Shown here: piece after piece, positions 8,584 through 18,779 of the stretch
Layout of the letters: each line of letters opens with the position of its first letter
How positions within the stretch are numbered: the first letter of the stretch is position 1
Source of the DNA: Weissella cibaria KACC 11862
Lineage (GTDB): Bacteria; Bacillota; Bacilli; Lactobacillales; Lactobacillaceae
DNA: 48,166 nt
Assembly (NCBI RefSeq): GCF_000193635.1
Contig: NZ_AEKT01000015.1
Coordinates: 1 to 48,166, forward strand
Reading direction: 5' to 3'
Translations under genes and position numbers: made by a program
The notes under the pieces: generated by a model
What the model was told of the DNA's origin: nothing
The model's input: only the letters and a program-made list of their open reading frames with translations
The model's database searches: none

Positions 8584-9804
8584 ATGGCAATCCAGTCATC
8601 ACAACAAGATGGCGAAGCGCTCAAACCGCAACACGTTGAGATTAAAGCGCCAATACTCTATATCACCACATTATTCCAATCAACCGGCGCCTCACTCATT
8701 TGGCCCATCGCGACATTGTACATGCACAATGTCTTACATGAGACCATGACCATGGCTGGCATGGTCGTGATGGGACTCTCGATTATGATGATGATTGGTA
8801 GTTGGGTTGGTGGACACCTATTTGATCGTTGGAACCCTTACAAATCAATCTTAGGCGCTGTCGCCTTAGCAACGGCTATGTTGGCGGCCCTGACTTTTTG
8901 GCATTCCTGGCCAGTCTTTGCAATTTTCATGCTAATTCTTGGTTTTGCAGATGGGATTATCTATACCCTCTTAAATTCATACGCGGCTACGATTCAGTCG
9001 ATTGATTCTCGAAAGGTTTTCAATCTACAATACCTGTTCATGAACGTCGGTGTCGTTGTCGGAACCGCCATTGTCGGCTTCCTATTCAACCACGGCGTGC
9101 AATTCGTTTTCGGTGGTGCGACAATCATGTATCTTATTTTCTCGGTCATGGTTTTCCGCTACTTCAACGTCAAGGGACTCGCCGCCCAAGCAACTAAAGA
9201 CGCTGCTAAGGCCGCCAAGAGCAATTTCAGGACGCCCGTGCTGATTTATGCCTTGCTCGGTTTAGCCTTTTCCCTTTATATGGGATACATTCTGTGGGAA
9301 ACCGTCGTTGCAACGCACATGACTGATTTGGGGATGACCACTCAAGATTACTCATTCCTATGGACGATTAACGGTATCGTGATTATCGTCGGGCAAGGTC
9401 TACTAGACCGCATCATCGAAAAGCTACCATTCCGACTAACCGTCTTAGGTGGAACCGCCTTGTTCGCGGTATCATTCCTATTCTTGATGAACGCGAAGAC
9501 CTATCCAATGTTCATCTTCACCTTCATGATTTTGACGATTGGTGAAATGTTTGCCAGCCCACAAATGCCTGCTTGGATTGATCACATCAGTGACCCCAAC
9601 GCCAAAGGACGGGCACAAGGCTTCATGACGATGGCCATCTCACTTGGTCGTGCGGTCGGCCCACTATATGGTGGCTTAATGATTGACGGTGGCTCATACA
9701 AAGCCTTGTTTGCCTCAATGTTTGGCATCATGATGCTCTTCGTAGTCGTCACCTTCATTCTCGACCGAGCTTCAAGACGTCGCAAACGACGCCTCGCTAA
9801 TTAA
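8584..9804 (+). CDS. MFS transporter, drug-efflux type
   Basis: An integral membrane major facilitator with about 12 hydrophobic segments across 406 aa. The MFS loop 2-3 motif appears as GGHLFDRWNPYK (about residues 78-89). A similar segment occurs between TM8 and TM9 (DRIIEKLPFR). The C-terminus is basic (RASRRRKRR). I place the start at the ATG at 8584, with GGAGG 5 bases upstream; a GTG 27 bases earlier lies inside a palindrome and lacks a site. The substrate is unknown; the family resembles multidrug exporters such as MdtG/YttB. It is monocistronic and divergent from glpK, closed by a terminator at 9811-9855. Confidence 0.85.
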   Translation: MAIQSSQQDGEALKPQHVEIKAPILYITTLFQSTGASLIWPIATLYMHNVLHETMTMAGMVVMGLSIMMMIGSWVGGHLFDRWNPYKSILGAVALATAMLAALTFWHSWPVFAIFMLILGFADGIIYTLLNSYAATIQSIDSRKVFNLQYLFMNVGVVVGTAIVGFLFNHGVQFVFGGATIMYLIFSVMVFRYFNVKGLAAQATKDAAKAAKSNFRTPVLIYALLGLAFSLYMGYILWETVVATHMTDLGMTTQDYSFLWTINGIVIIVGQGLLDRIIEKLPFRLTVLGGTALFAVSFLFLMNAKTYPMFIFTFMILTIGEMFASPQMPAWIDHISDPNAKGRAQGFMTMAISLGRAVGPLYGGLMIDGGSYKALFASMFGIMMLFVVVTFILDRASRRRKRRLAN

Positions 9805-9810
9805 TAACAC

Positions 9811-9855
9811 AAAAAACAACCCCTGCAGCGTATCCGCTGTCAGGGGTTGTTTTTT
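9811..9855. terminator. Bidirectional terminator after the MFS gene
   Basis: AAAAAACAACCCCTG...CAGGGGTTGTTTTTT is a strong symmetric hairpin with A and T tracts on either side. It ends the MFS gene on the plus strand. Confidence 0.9.
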
Positions 9856-9967
9856 ATCGTCATCGAAAGATTCGTTATTTTAGGAGTTGTTAATTGTGCG
9901 ATGACCTTTTGAATGTTCCCTCTCACGTGGAACCTATTATTCAGATCACATCACGCAATTTAACTTT

Positions 9968-11014
9968 TTAGAGACTCTTGAAATCGAAGACCATGCGACC
10001 AGTAATCTTGTTGTTGTGCATCGCATCAATCACATCGTTAATATCGCGGATATCAGCCCGCGTCACGATTGGCTTAACCTTACCTTCTGCACCAAATTGG
10101 AAGGCTTCCTTCAAGTCTTCACGTGTTCCAACAAGTGAGCCCTTCACTTCAATACCATCCAAGACCGTCTTCACAACATTCAACTGCATGTCACCCTTTG
10201 GCAATGCCACGGCAACCAACTTACCCATTGGTCGCAATGACGCAATTGATTGATCAAACGCTTGTGTGTTAACAGCCGTTACCTGTGCGTTGTGTACCCC
10301 GCCAACCTTTTCTTGGATAATAGCAGGCACGTCTTCTGTCTTACGGTTGATGAGCAATTCGGCTCCCATTTGACGCGCTGCTTCCAACTTGTCTGGGTTA
10401 CCATCGACCGCTACCACGTGGGCACCAAACACATTGTGAGCGTACTGGATGGCCAAGTTACCCAAACCACCAGCCCCAACAACTGAAACCCATTGACCTG
10501 GCTTTGTTTCGCCGACCTTAAGAGACTTGTACATCGTTACGCCGGCACACGTAATTGATGATGCTTCCATCGGATCAAGACCTTCCGGTACCTTAACCGC
10601 ATACTTAGCGTTGACGACCACTTGTTGCGCCATTGCGCCATCGACTGAGAAACCAGCATTGCGCACCTTGCGGCAGAACGTTTCATTTCCCGTGTTGCAG
10701 TACTCACAGTTTCCACAAGCATCATAGAACCAAGCAATTGACACGCGATCGCCCAACTTCAAGTAATCTGATGCCCCTTCACCAAGCTTCGTCACGATTC
10801 CAACCCCTTCGTGCCCAATGACACGACGGAATTCGCGTGGGTTAATCTCATTTGGATTACCGAAATCACCATTGGCGACGTGCAAGTCGGTGTGGCAAAG
10901 ACCACTGTATTCTACATCAACCAATGCCTCACCAAATCCTAAGGCACGGGGTTGCCAATCATCAATCAAATCTACAAATCCATCTGGCGTTTCACGAACA
11001 ACTGCTGCTTTCAT
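9968..11014 (-). CDS. adhP: Zinc-dependent alcohol dehydrogenase, AdhP-like
   Basis: A medium-chain dehydrogenase interconverting alcohols and aldehydes with NAD(H), likely acetaldehyde/ethanol in fermentation. Catalytic zinc ligands are in CHTDLH (about residue 38) and GHEGVG (about 62). The structural zinc site is the four-Cys cluster [15 protein letters not shown] (about 92-106). The Rossmann motif is [14 protein letters not shown] (about 170). The ATG at 11014 (348 aa) has GAGGAG upstream; the 10 residues before it in the open frame are not needed. A perfect cre site overlaps its promoter, so CcpA repression is expected. Confidence 0.93.
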   Translation of the reverse strand: MKAAVVRETPDGFVDLIDDWQPRALGFGEALVDVEYSGLCHTDLHVANGDFGNPNEINPREFRRVIGHEGVGIVTKLGEGASDYLKLGDRVSIAWFYDACGNCEYCNTGNETFCRKVRNAGFSVDGAMAQQVVVNAKYAVKVPEGLDPMEASSITCAGVTMYKSLKVGETKPGQWVSVVGAGGLGNLAIQYAHNVFGAHVVAVDGNPDKLEAARQMGAELLINRKTEDVPAIIQEKVGGVHNAQVTAVNTQAFDQSIASLRPMGKLVAVALPKGDMQLNVVKTVLDGIEVKGSLVGTREDLKEAFQFGAEGKVKPIVTRADIRDINDVIDAMHNNKITGRMVFDFKSL

Positions 11015-11067
11015 GTCTAATCTCCTCGTGTTAACAATGACCATTTGTTCTTTTCTTCACAAACATT

Positions 11068-11104
11068 ATTATAACCGAGTCGCTCTCTTTTGCAAGCGCT
11101 TTCT
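11068..11104 (-). promoter_or_regulatory. adhP promoter with overlapping cre site
   Basis: On the minus strand -35 TTGCAA (11090-11095), a 16-base spacer and -10 TATAAT (11068-11073). The plus-strand sequence TTGCAAGCGCTTTCT (11090-11104) matches the CcpA cre consensus WTGNAANCGNWNNCW at every position and covers the -35. Confidence 0.85.
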
Positions 11105-11152
11105 TGAAATCTAATCAAGAACTTTTTGTGCGTTTTTATAAATCGGAACCCC

Positions 11153-11184
11153 AAAAAAGCGCCCTCCCAAATGGCGGACGCTTC
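11153..11184 (-). terminator. Rho-independent terminator of addA
   Basis: An imperfect GC-rich stem (AAGCGTCCGCC / GGGAGGGCGCTT) followed by TTTTTT on the minus strand, 13 bases after the addA stop. Confidence 0.8.
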
Positions 11185-11196
11185 ACTTCTTTTAAG

Positions 11197-14100
11197 TTAG
11201 TCTAATGCAATAATTTTCTCTGCACTAAAGGCATAAATAAACCGACGTGGCATTGGCTTCCCCATCGCCACCAGTGCCTGTGCATAAACGTTCAATTGGC
11301 CTGAATAACGTTGCGTGAGTGTTTCAGCTGCCGTTTCAGGTGTTACCCGATCGGTCTTGTAATCGAACAACCACACCTCATCATCAACTTGGAAATAGCC
11401 ATCAATAATACCGTGAATCAAAACTTTTTCTGATCCTTGGAAATCCTTGTATAGACGATCTGCATCGAGCAACAGCGAGAACTGCACTTCACGTTGCAAA
11501 GAGTCCGCATGGGCGACCATTTGCTTACCTAAGGGCGAATTCGTGAAGAAACGTTCAATCTTAGACAACGAAATCAGATGGGCCACCTTATCCTCGATTA
11601 ACTCTTGGTCAACCAAATCGGCCACCAATGCGCGCAAGTCAGCCTGAGATGGCGCTCCTGCCGATAGATCAACACGTTGCATAACCAAGTGCGTTGCCGT
11701 TCCAATCGCAGCCGATGAAATACGCGTTTCCGCTTCTTGCATAAAGGTCGGCTCCGGTAACGTTTCATCCGTAAACCGCAATCCTGCAAATTCATCCGCT
11801 TGAATACGCCCATCCACTAAGCCACGGCCAGCTGCTAAATCTGGATCTTCAAATAAACGTTTAATTTCTGAAACTGACTGGTACGCTGTGGCACGTGTTG
11901 CCTCATCAAACTGATAATCAAATTGCAACACCGACCGCCAATCATTGACGATGCCATCCGGCGTGGCACCGGTCTTTTCTGACGTCGCTTCAGACAGCGG
12001 CATCGCTTGATAAGCATCAACCAATGCCCGTAAATCGGCCCCATTCACGATTTCTAGCCCAAAATTGAACGGTTGCTTCGGTGCTTTCGTCCGAATCTCA
12101 CCGAAATCAATGACATCCTTATCATCGTAAGCTGTCAGCACACTTGCCAGTTCAGGCGCCTTGGGATGGCGCATCAAGGCCATCCCCATCAAATCCATAA
12201 ACGACTTTCCTTCAAGGCGGGCCCACTCTGGCAACATCCATTCCGTGCCGGCTTCAGCTAACGACCACTTATCCCATAGGGCTTTCACACTGTCATACGC
12301 CCCCACCATAAACAAGTGTTGTTCAGCACGCGTTAACGCAACATAGAGCACCCGCAATTGTTCGGCGAACGCACCACGAACGCGCGCTTGTTTAACAAAT
12401 TCGCGTTGTGGCGTTGGTAACTTGAGGTGGTGATCCAAATCAATGTAATCCATCCCAGCCCCGGCTTCAGCATCAAGCAGAATGTCACCCATCGTTTCTC
12501 GCTGACTAATCATGCGCCGGGTACTATTCAGGACAAATACAATCGGAAACTCCAACCCCTTCGAGTGGTGAATCGTCATCAATGAGACGCTATCACTCGC
12601 CACATTCGCATCCGCTTCACCGAGGTCTTTGTCCTGACTTTGTAGCTGCGTCACATAATTAATAAACTGATACAAACCGACGAAACTGCTCTTTTGGTAA
12701 GCAGCTGCTCGTTCATACAATGCATGCAGATTAGCTTGCCGTTGCGGACCAGATGGCAATCCACCGACGTAATCCAGCCACCCTGTTGTGTTATAAATCT
12801 GCCACAGCAAATCCACAATTTGGTTTTGAACAGCCAACGCCCGGAAACGCTCCAAATCCACTAGGAAACGTTGCACCGCCGCGATTGTCTCATTGACCTT
12901 TGTCTCAGAAACGCCGGCAACGGCAATTGTTAACGCATTATTCGCTAAGGCTTGAACCGCCGTATAGAAATCTTCCGTCATGGCTTGCGTTCGAATTAAC
13001 GCTAACCCATTTTCATCAACGTTATACAGTGGTGAACGCAATACTGCTGCCAACGGAATATCTTGGTGCGGGTTATCAATCACCTGCAACAAGCTCATCA
13101 TGACTGAAATTTCAGTCGTTTGGAAATAACTCTCCGCCCCGTTAACAACGATCGGAATGTCCATTTCACGGAACACATCCAAGACATCCAAATTTTGATT
13201 CTTAGTTGGCACCAAAACCGTCATATCACTGTATGTCACCGGACGCTTTTCACCGGCTTTACGATCGAATATTTCAAACTTGGTGTCGATTAACTCCCTA
13301 ATTTTCAACGCCATCATCCGAATTTGACCCGTTGCTTTCGTAAAGCCAAACTCATTCGCGACCTCCGGACCGTCATCAGCTTCATCCGTTGTTGTCCCAT
13401 CATCTAGGTACACCATCAATTCTGCTTCTTTGGGCAAGTCGGCCGGATAATAATCGGCCCCAGCGACCAATTCTGCTTCGCCCGTATAGTCAACATCACC
13501 CAACCCGTCACTCATGATTTGCGCAAAAATAAAGTTGATGAAATTCGTGACGTTCGGTTGCGAGCGGAAGTTTTCTTGCAGTGTAATCACCTTATTGCCT
13601 GGCGTTTGTGGATACGTCGCGAGTTTATGACCAAACAAGGTTGGGTCCGCCTGACGGAACTTATAAATCGACTGTTTAATATCACCCACTTGGAACGTAT
13701 TATCACCGCTCGCAATGAAACTTAAAATCGCTTCTTGTAGTTGATTCGTGTCTTGATACTCATCAACCATCACTTCGTTATAACGTGCACGCAACTCAGC
13801 CTGCACTGCCGGTTGGCTGACAATTTGAAGTGCAAAGTGTTCCAAATCGTTAAAATCCAGGACCTTACGGCGTAACTTTTCGGCTAAAAAGGCCTCACGA
13901 AAGGCTTGCGTAAATGCGACTAATTCGGTAATCACCTCACCAGCCCCACGCACAGCTAGTTGCATGGCCGCTTCATCCAGGGCAAAAAAGCCCGTTTGTA
14001 ATGCTTCCAACCGTTCCTTAATCCGTTCACGCTGGGTCTTCACCAGTTCCCAGGCGGCTTTTAGTTCAGGATCATGCTTTGCAGTAAAATTCTTGCGCTT

Positions 14101-14982
14101 GCCGTCTGCGCCGGTCCCCCAGCCCATCACATCGGCTGACAAAAAGGCCTGGCGCATATCGTCCCAACTGACGGTTGTATCCTGGACAACTTGCAATAAC
14201 CGTTGGTAGGTATCAGTATCCGTCTGTAAATTTAATAACCGGTTCAAAGCAGGTACTTCATCCATCGTATCGGGCGCTTGGTTCAATAATTGCTCAGCTT
14301 GTGTCACTAATGTCTGCAATTCAGACGTCATAATCGGCAACATCTGAGCCTGATAAAACGGCGTCTCAGTCAACGACCCAGCAATTTCATATTGTGCAGC
14401 TAAGCCTTCTAACCACGCTGTCGTATCTGGTCGCGCCATGGCAAAGTTGAACAGCGTAAACACCGCCTCTTGCAACGTCCGGTCGTCTGTCGACCCTGAA
14501 GCGAATTGCGAAGCAAAACGAGCAAACACTTGGTCCTTGTCATTAGCATAACGTGCCTCTAATAGATCGCCATAGACTTCCATCATCAACAATGTCCGTT
14601 CGGCATCATCAGATAGACGGAACTGGGGATCCAAATCGATGGTGTAGTGATATTGTTCAATCAGTCGCAAAGCAAACGCGTGCAATGTTGAAATGTTGGC
14701 GACGTTTAACAATCGCAATTGCTTCAACAGGTGTTGTCGTTGGGTGCCCTCCGACTCAGCTAAGGCGCTACGAATTGCACCTTCGAGTCGCTCTTTCATT
14801 TCCGCAGCGGCCGCTTCTGTAAATGTCACAATCAAAAACTCATTCACATTTTCGCCGGCTAACAAACGACGGGTCACACGTTCAACCAACACGCGAGTCT
14901 TACCGGATCCCGCTGAGGCAGACACCAAAATATTTTCACCGCGTGCCGTAATGGCGGCTTCTTGTGATGCTGTAAAATTCAT
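11197..14982 (-). CDS. addA: ATP-dependent helicase/nuclease subunit A
   Basis: The helicase-nuclease subunit of AddAB (RexAB), which resects double-strand breaks for recombination. It has a UvrD-type helicase: Walker A ASAGSGKTRVL (about residues 22-32), Walker B VDEYQDTNQLQE (about 410) and a motif near LYVALTRAEQHL (about 890). A C-terminal RecB-family nuclease shows GIIDGYF...LFDYKTDR (about 1195-1215). Length 1261 aa is typical. Its ribosome binding site GAGGAGG lies inside the last codons of addB and the genes are 3 bases apart, so translation is coupled. Confidence 0.97.
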   Translation of the reverse strand: MNFTASQEAAITARGENILVSASAGSGKTRVLVERVTRRLLAGENVNEFLIVTFTEAAAAEMKERLEGAIRSALAESEGTQRQHLLKQLRLLNVANISTLHAFALRLIEQYHYTIDLDPQFRLSDDAERTLLMMEVYGDLLEARYANDKDQVFARFASQFASGSTDDRTLQEAVFTLFNFAMARPDTTAWLEGLAAQYEIAGSLTETPFYQAQMLPIMTSELQTLVTQAEQLLNQAPDTMDEVPALNRLLNLQTDTDTYQRLLQVVQDTTVSWDDMRQAFLSADVMGWGTGADGKRKNFTAKHDPELKAAWELVKTQRERIKERLEALQTGFFALDEAAMQLAVRGAGEVITELVAFTQAFREAFLAEKLRRKVLDFNDLEHFALQIVSQPAVQAELRARYNEVMVDEYQDTNQLQEAILSFIASGDNTFQVGDIKQSIYKFRQADPTLFGHKLATYPQTPGNKVITLQENFRSQPNVTNFINFIFAQIMSDGLGDVDYTGEAELVAGADYYPADLPKEAELMVYLDDGTTTDEADDGPEVANEFGFTKATGQIRMMALKIRELIDTKFEIFDRKAGEKRPVTYSDMTVLVPTKNQNLDVLDVFREMDIPIVVNGAESYFQTTEISVMMSLLQVIDNPHQDIPLAAVLRSPLYNVDENGLALIRTQAMTEDFYTAVQALANNALTIAVAGVSETKVNETIAAVQRFLVDLERFRALAVQNQIVDLLWQIYNTTGWLDYVGGLPSGPQRQANLHALYERAAAYQKSSFVGLYQFINYVTQLQSQDKDLGEADANVASDSVSLMTIHHSKGLEFPIVFVLNSTRRMISQRETMGDILLDAEAGAGMDYIDLDHHLKLPTPQREFVKQARVRGAFAEQLRVLYVALTRAEQHLFMVGAYDSVKALWDKWSLAEAGTEWMLPEWARLEGKSFMDLMGMALMRHPKAPELASVLTAYDDKDVIDFGEIRTKAPKQPFNFGLEIVNGADLRALVDAYQAMPLSEATSEKTGATPDGIVNDWRSVLQFDYQFDEATRATAYQSVSEIKRLFEDPDLAAGRGLVDGRIQADEFAGLRFTDETLPEPTFMQEAETRISSAAIGTATHLVMQRVDLSAGAPSQADLRALVADLVDQELIEDKVAHLISLSKIERFFTNSPLGKQMVAHADSLQREVQFSLLLDADRLYKDFQGSEKVLIHGIIDGYFQVDDEVWLFDYKTDRVTPETAAETLTQRYSGQLNVYAQALVAMGKPMPRRFIYAFSAEKIIALD

Positions 14983-14985
14983 GGT

Positions 14986-17900
14986 CTAGTCGTCCTCCTC
15001 GTCTGTAATAACTGATTGCATCGCTGCCAAAGCATCCTTAGCATCTAGCTTTTTAATATTGCGATACTGATTCCCCATCATGGCATCAAACATCATGACT
15101 GGCTTAAACGGCGTATACATCATCCCAGTTTTGTTTGGGCCATCGCGGAATGGCAGCAGTGGGAATTGCCCAGCCAAAATTTGGCTCGCAATCTGGCGGA
15201 TTTTGGCTTCGTTAAAGGCCAGCAAAATATCCAAATCGGCTTCATCAACGACGTCCGCTGCCTTCGCAAACGACCCGTTTTTATTACGTTTGATGGCAAA
15301 CGGTGCCTTCACACCATCAACGCCTTCAAGTCGCTCAATATAGGCCTCATCATTGCGCAGAACCCCGCGATAGGTGCCTTGGTTTGCCGCTGCCACATCA
15401 GCTTGCGTCTGTAACTCCGCCAATGTATCACCTGCGATATCCTTGACCTTAATCCATGGATTTTGGAGTGACCAGAAGACAGCCCCACCCATCTCACTTG
15501 GCGGTAATACCGTCGCATTTGCCAGCATGGCCGTCCAATAAGTCATTAATTGCAACTCTAACCCGGCGAAGGCCTGGGTGTAATCAAACGTCCGCTTACC
15601 CGACTTATAATCAACAATCGTCAAAAAATTGCCCGTTGGGGTTTCGACCAAATCATACCGATCAACCTTACCGCGGACCGTCACCTTACCTAAGGGTAAT
15701 TCGTACTGAACCGGCTTAAGCTTACTCTGCGGCAAGCCAAAGCCAGCCTCAACACCTAACGTGTGCACACCACCATCGACCAGTTGCCCACGTTTCATAT
15801 TCAGTACCGTATCATGAACTTGAGCAGCCAAACGTTGCGTCAAAAACGTCATGCGCGCAGAACTGCTGAAGATATCAAACGTGGCATCCCCACTGCGTAG
15901 CAAGCCGTTCAAGATATTGCGTTCCAGGTTTTCTAGCTCGCTATCCGTTAACTCACTTAACGTTTTGTCTTGACGAATCAATTCAGCAAACAGCTGCTCT
16001 AGAATCGTGTGCATCAACGTTCCCTTTTCAGCCGGCGTTAGTTGCAAAACTTGGCGCTCCTTGAGACGTAAGCCGTACTGCAGGAAGAATTCAAAAGGGT
16101 TCTTGGCATAATTTTCTAAACGTGAAATCGACACCTTCAAATCATTACTAAATAACTGACTCATCAGTGATGCCAAGATTTGTTGTGGCTCATTACGATA
16201 CGTTAGACCACCCATCACCCGCGCCGTCTTATCTGGTGCCATTTGGCTAACTTGTTGTTGCAAGGTTTGCCACGCACTACTCAATGTACCGGCAGGTTGC
16301 TGATTGGCCGCTTGGCGATTCACGCTAACCAAATGCGCCAATGTACTATCAACCGTGCCGACATAATCGCCAATGCGCATCGTATTCGGATCTGGCAACG
16401 CCGCGAAATGGCGTACCGGCACGTTAAATTGTTTCATCAATCGCGTGACATACGTTGATGGTTGTTGGCTCCCTTCACCATCACTAGTTGCATAGAGCCA
16501 AATCAGACGATCCGCAGCCGTCATCATCGCACTGTACATCAGCAATGATTCTTGTGCCATTTGCTGTTCCGATGTTTCACGCAGGAACGCGTGCTCGGGC
16601 AACCGATCTTGCAAGATTTCTCGGTCACCATCATGTAACAACGCTTTTGTACGTGTCGTGGCTGGTAAATTCACACTTGTGGCACCAAAAACAATCACCG
16701 TATGATAACCTTGGCGCTGCACAATCCCACTTTCCGACACACGGACTTGATCCATCGTAGCTGGAATACCCGTGTACTTGGCACTATCAAAGGCTGCCTT
16801 CAACAATTCTTGTAACTCTGCAATCGTCATCGGCGTATGATCAAAGACCGTGACAAAATCGTCCAGTACGCCAATAAAGGTCCGCCAAACTTGTTCGGGT
16901 TGCTGTGCCGTCCACAAGTCTCCCTGGGCAATCGCCTCATCACGCCATGCTAGCAAACGCTGTTGCATGCCAATTTCTGTTAGAAACAGGTAGAGGCGTC
17001 TTGCCATCTCGCGCGCATCTGGGGCCTGGGCCAAATCTGCCAAAAATGGTGCCACAACGGTGCTAATTTGATCGTGAATCAGTGCCAATTGCGCATCCTT
17101 TTCCGCAACGTGTTCCCGCAAGACTTCATCATCTGAGTCGGCGACATTACGATCGAATTGCCATGGCTGCTTATCTGTCCAGCGCCAGCCTGGCGTGTTT
17201 TTAGCCAAGACATAATTTTCGGTTTCCGCCAACGCTTCCCGGTACTCAGCAACGGTCACATCTTCTGGAATCAGTAATTCCGTTTTCAACAGGCCCATGA
17301 CATCTGCGATGGTATACGCCGGTGCTAAACGGAAGAGTTTATCAAGAAAGGCTACTAGGGGATGCGCCGCCATCGGCCGGTCCAAATCCATGAAGACCGG
17401 AATTTGATAGCGCGCAAAAACCGCCGGCAACATGTTTTCATACTGACCTAAATCTCGGGTCATTAACATGAAGTCCCGGTAGCGTCGCTTGCCACTAGCC
17501 ACTTCTTGACGAATCATGCGGGCCATCTGTTCAATCTCTTGATAGCGCGTCGTCGCCTGCCAAATCGCCAAATCCTTTGGGGTTGGCGTCTGACCGTTGG
17601 GTTTCACACCTTCTTGTTCATAAGCAATCCAAAATGACTCAACCGTCGTTATTGTCTCACTGACTGGCCGTTGCATAGTCACACTGCTTGCCGTCACCGC
17701 CACTTGATGGTCAGTCGCAAACTGACGCAATTGTTGGGCTAAACGCTTAGGGCGGTAAAATAAATCATTTTCTGACAAACTCTCTGCCGTCACGCTGGCC
17801 GAACCATCATCCGCTGGCAAGGCAATTGTGACGCCCCCGGCCCGTTCGATTAACGCTTCAACCACGCCACGTTCTGGGGTCGTCATTTGGGAATAACCGT

Positions 17901-18534
17901 TAATGAAATAGTAGTGGTGTGAGACATCCGTTTTCTCAGTTGCTAAATAAACCCGCAAAGCTGCCAATAATTGACTGCTCAAATACTGATTGCGCGTAGC
18001 TAATTCTTGGTCTAGGGCCTCACCAATTAAAGCTAAGTCATGGAGTTTCATTTGCAGTGTCCCTTGTTGCGTTAAGGCATCTGCCATGTCACGAACTTCT
18101 TGCCACGACAAGCCGGCCTGCTTAAGCTCCAAAATTTGACTCGCAAACTGGCTAATAAACCCTTGCTTCGTCAATAAGTTACCGTACAATTCAAGCTCCG
18201 TTTGATGCTCCCGCAACAGTGATTGCACCAACATTGTCATCCCCGTCGCTGACAAATTGGCTTGCCGATAGATAGGATCATTTTGCATGTAGTACCAAGC
18301 TAAACGACTCAGTGAGAAAACCTGCACATTTGGCACAGCAACTGCCGCGCCATGCCGATCCTGTAGGGTTGCTAGTCGGTTCAAAACCTGAATTTCCGTT
18401 TCAAACTTAATGTGGTTAGGAACCACATAAAAGATTTCCGCTTGATCATCAGCTGCTAACGTAGCTTGGACACGTTCGAGCAACGCTAATTCATGGTCTG
18501 AGCTTGCCCGACCAAACAATAATTCAAGTGCCAT
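14986..18534 (-). CDS. addB: ATP-dependent nuclease subunit B (AddB/RexB)
   Basis: Partner of AddA. It has an inactivated helicase-like N-terminus (start LELLFGRASSDHE) and an active C-terminal RecB-type nuclease with GKVDRYDL...VDYKSGKRTFD (about residues 970-1000). I chose the ATG at 18534 (1182 aa), with AGGAGGG just upstream, rather than the GTG at 18570. The protein contains no cysteine at all. Bacillus AddB holds a 4Fe-4S cluster with four Cys around the nuclease domain; at the first of these (SCPF) this protein reads KNPFEFF. It is therefore the cluster-free RexB type of lactobacilli and streptococci. Confidence 0.95.
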   Translation of the reverse strand: MALELLFGRASSDHELALLERVQATLAADDQAEIFYVVPNHIKFETEIQVLNRLATLQDRHGAAVAVPNVQVFSLSRLAWYYMQNDPIYRQANLSATGMTMLVQSLLREHQTELELYGNLLTKQGFISQFASQILELKQAGLSWQEVRDMADALTQQGTLQMKLHDLALIGEALDQELATRNQYLSSQLLAALRVYLATEKTDVSHHYYFINGYSQMTTPERGVVEALIERAGGVTIALPADDGSASVTAESLSENDLFYRPKRLAQQLRQFATDHQVAVTASSVTMQRPVSETITTVESFWIAYEQEGVKPNGQTPTPKDLAIWQATTRYQEIEQMARMIRQEVASGKRRYRDFMLMTRDLGQYENMLPAVFARYQIPVFMDLDRPMAAHPLVAFLDKLFRLAPAYTIADVMGLLKTELLIPEDVTVAEYREALAETENYVLAKNTPGWRWTDKQPWQFDRNVADSDDEVLREHVAEKDAQLALIHDQISTVVAPFLADLAQAPDAREMARRLYLFLTEIGMQQRLLAWRDEAIAQGDLWTAQQPEQVWRTFIGVLDDFVTVFDHTPMTIAELQELLKAAFDSAKYTGIPATMDQVRVSESGIVQRQGYHTVIVFGATSVNLPATTRTKALLHDGDREILQDRLPEHAFLRETSEQQMAQESLLMYSAMMTAADRLIWLYATSDGEGSQQPSTYVTRLMKQFNVPVRHFAALPDPNTMRIGDYVGTVDSTLAHLVSVNRQAANQQPAGTLSSAWQTLQQQVSQMAPDKTARVMGGLTYRNEPQQILASLMSQLFSNDLKVSISRLENYAKNPFEFFLQYGLRLKERQVLQLTPAEKGTLMHTILEQLFAELIRQDKTLSELTDSELENLERNILNGLLRSGDATFDIFSSSARMTFLTQRLAAQVHDTVLNMKRGQLVDGGVHTLGVEAGFGLPQSKLKPVQYELPLGKVTVRGKVDRYDLVETPTGNFLTIVDYKSGKRTFDYTQAFAGLELQLMTYWTAMLANATVLPPSEMGGAVFWSLQNPWIKVKDIAGDTLAELQTQADVAAANQGTYRGVLRNDEAYIERLEGVDGVKAPFAIKRNKNGSFAKAADVVDEADLDILLAFNEAKIRQIASQILAGQFPLLPFRDGPNKTGMMYTPFKPVMMFDAMMGNQYRNIKKLDAKDALAAMQSVITDEEDD

Positions 18535-18643
18535 TTGCCCCTCCTTTAAAAAGCGCTTTGTTGCTACCATTTTACCAGTTATCTTAGGTTTCCCCTAATC
18601 TCTCTCATGCAACACCCAACCATCAAAAGTTCTGCTGGTTTCG

Positions 18644-18672
18644 TTGAAGGCACTTACTAAAAATGCTAAAAT
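18644..18672 (+). promoter_or_regulatory. Promoter of the small membrane protein gene
   Basis: TTGAAG (18644-18649), a 17-base spacer and TAAAAT (18667-18672). It predicts a leader of about 100 bases with a weak ACACTT/AAGTGT hairpin. Confidence 0.7.
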
Positions 18673-18779
18673 AATACAGCATGACTGGACACTTTTGAGA
18701 GAGATGTCCGATTTCAAGTGTGAATTAAGAGATATAAAAAAGAGATTATATAGTTGTTATAGAAATGGAGAATGCTGTC

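Noticed and set aside
9870-9960. GTTCC...GGAAC inverted repeat after the MFS gene
   Set aside because: Short stem with a 9-base loop and no T tract, and a strong terminator already lies upstream.
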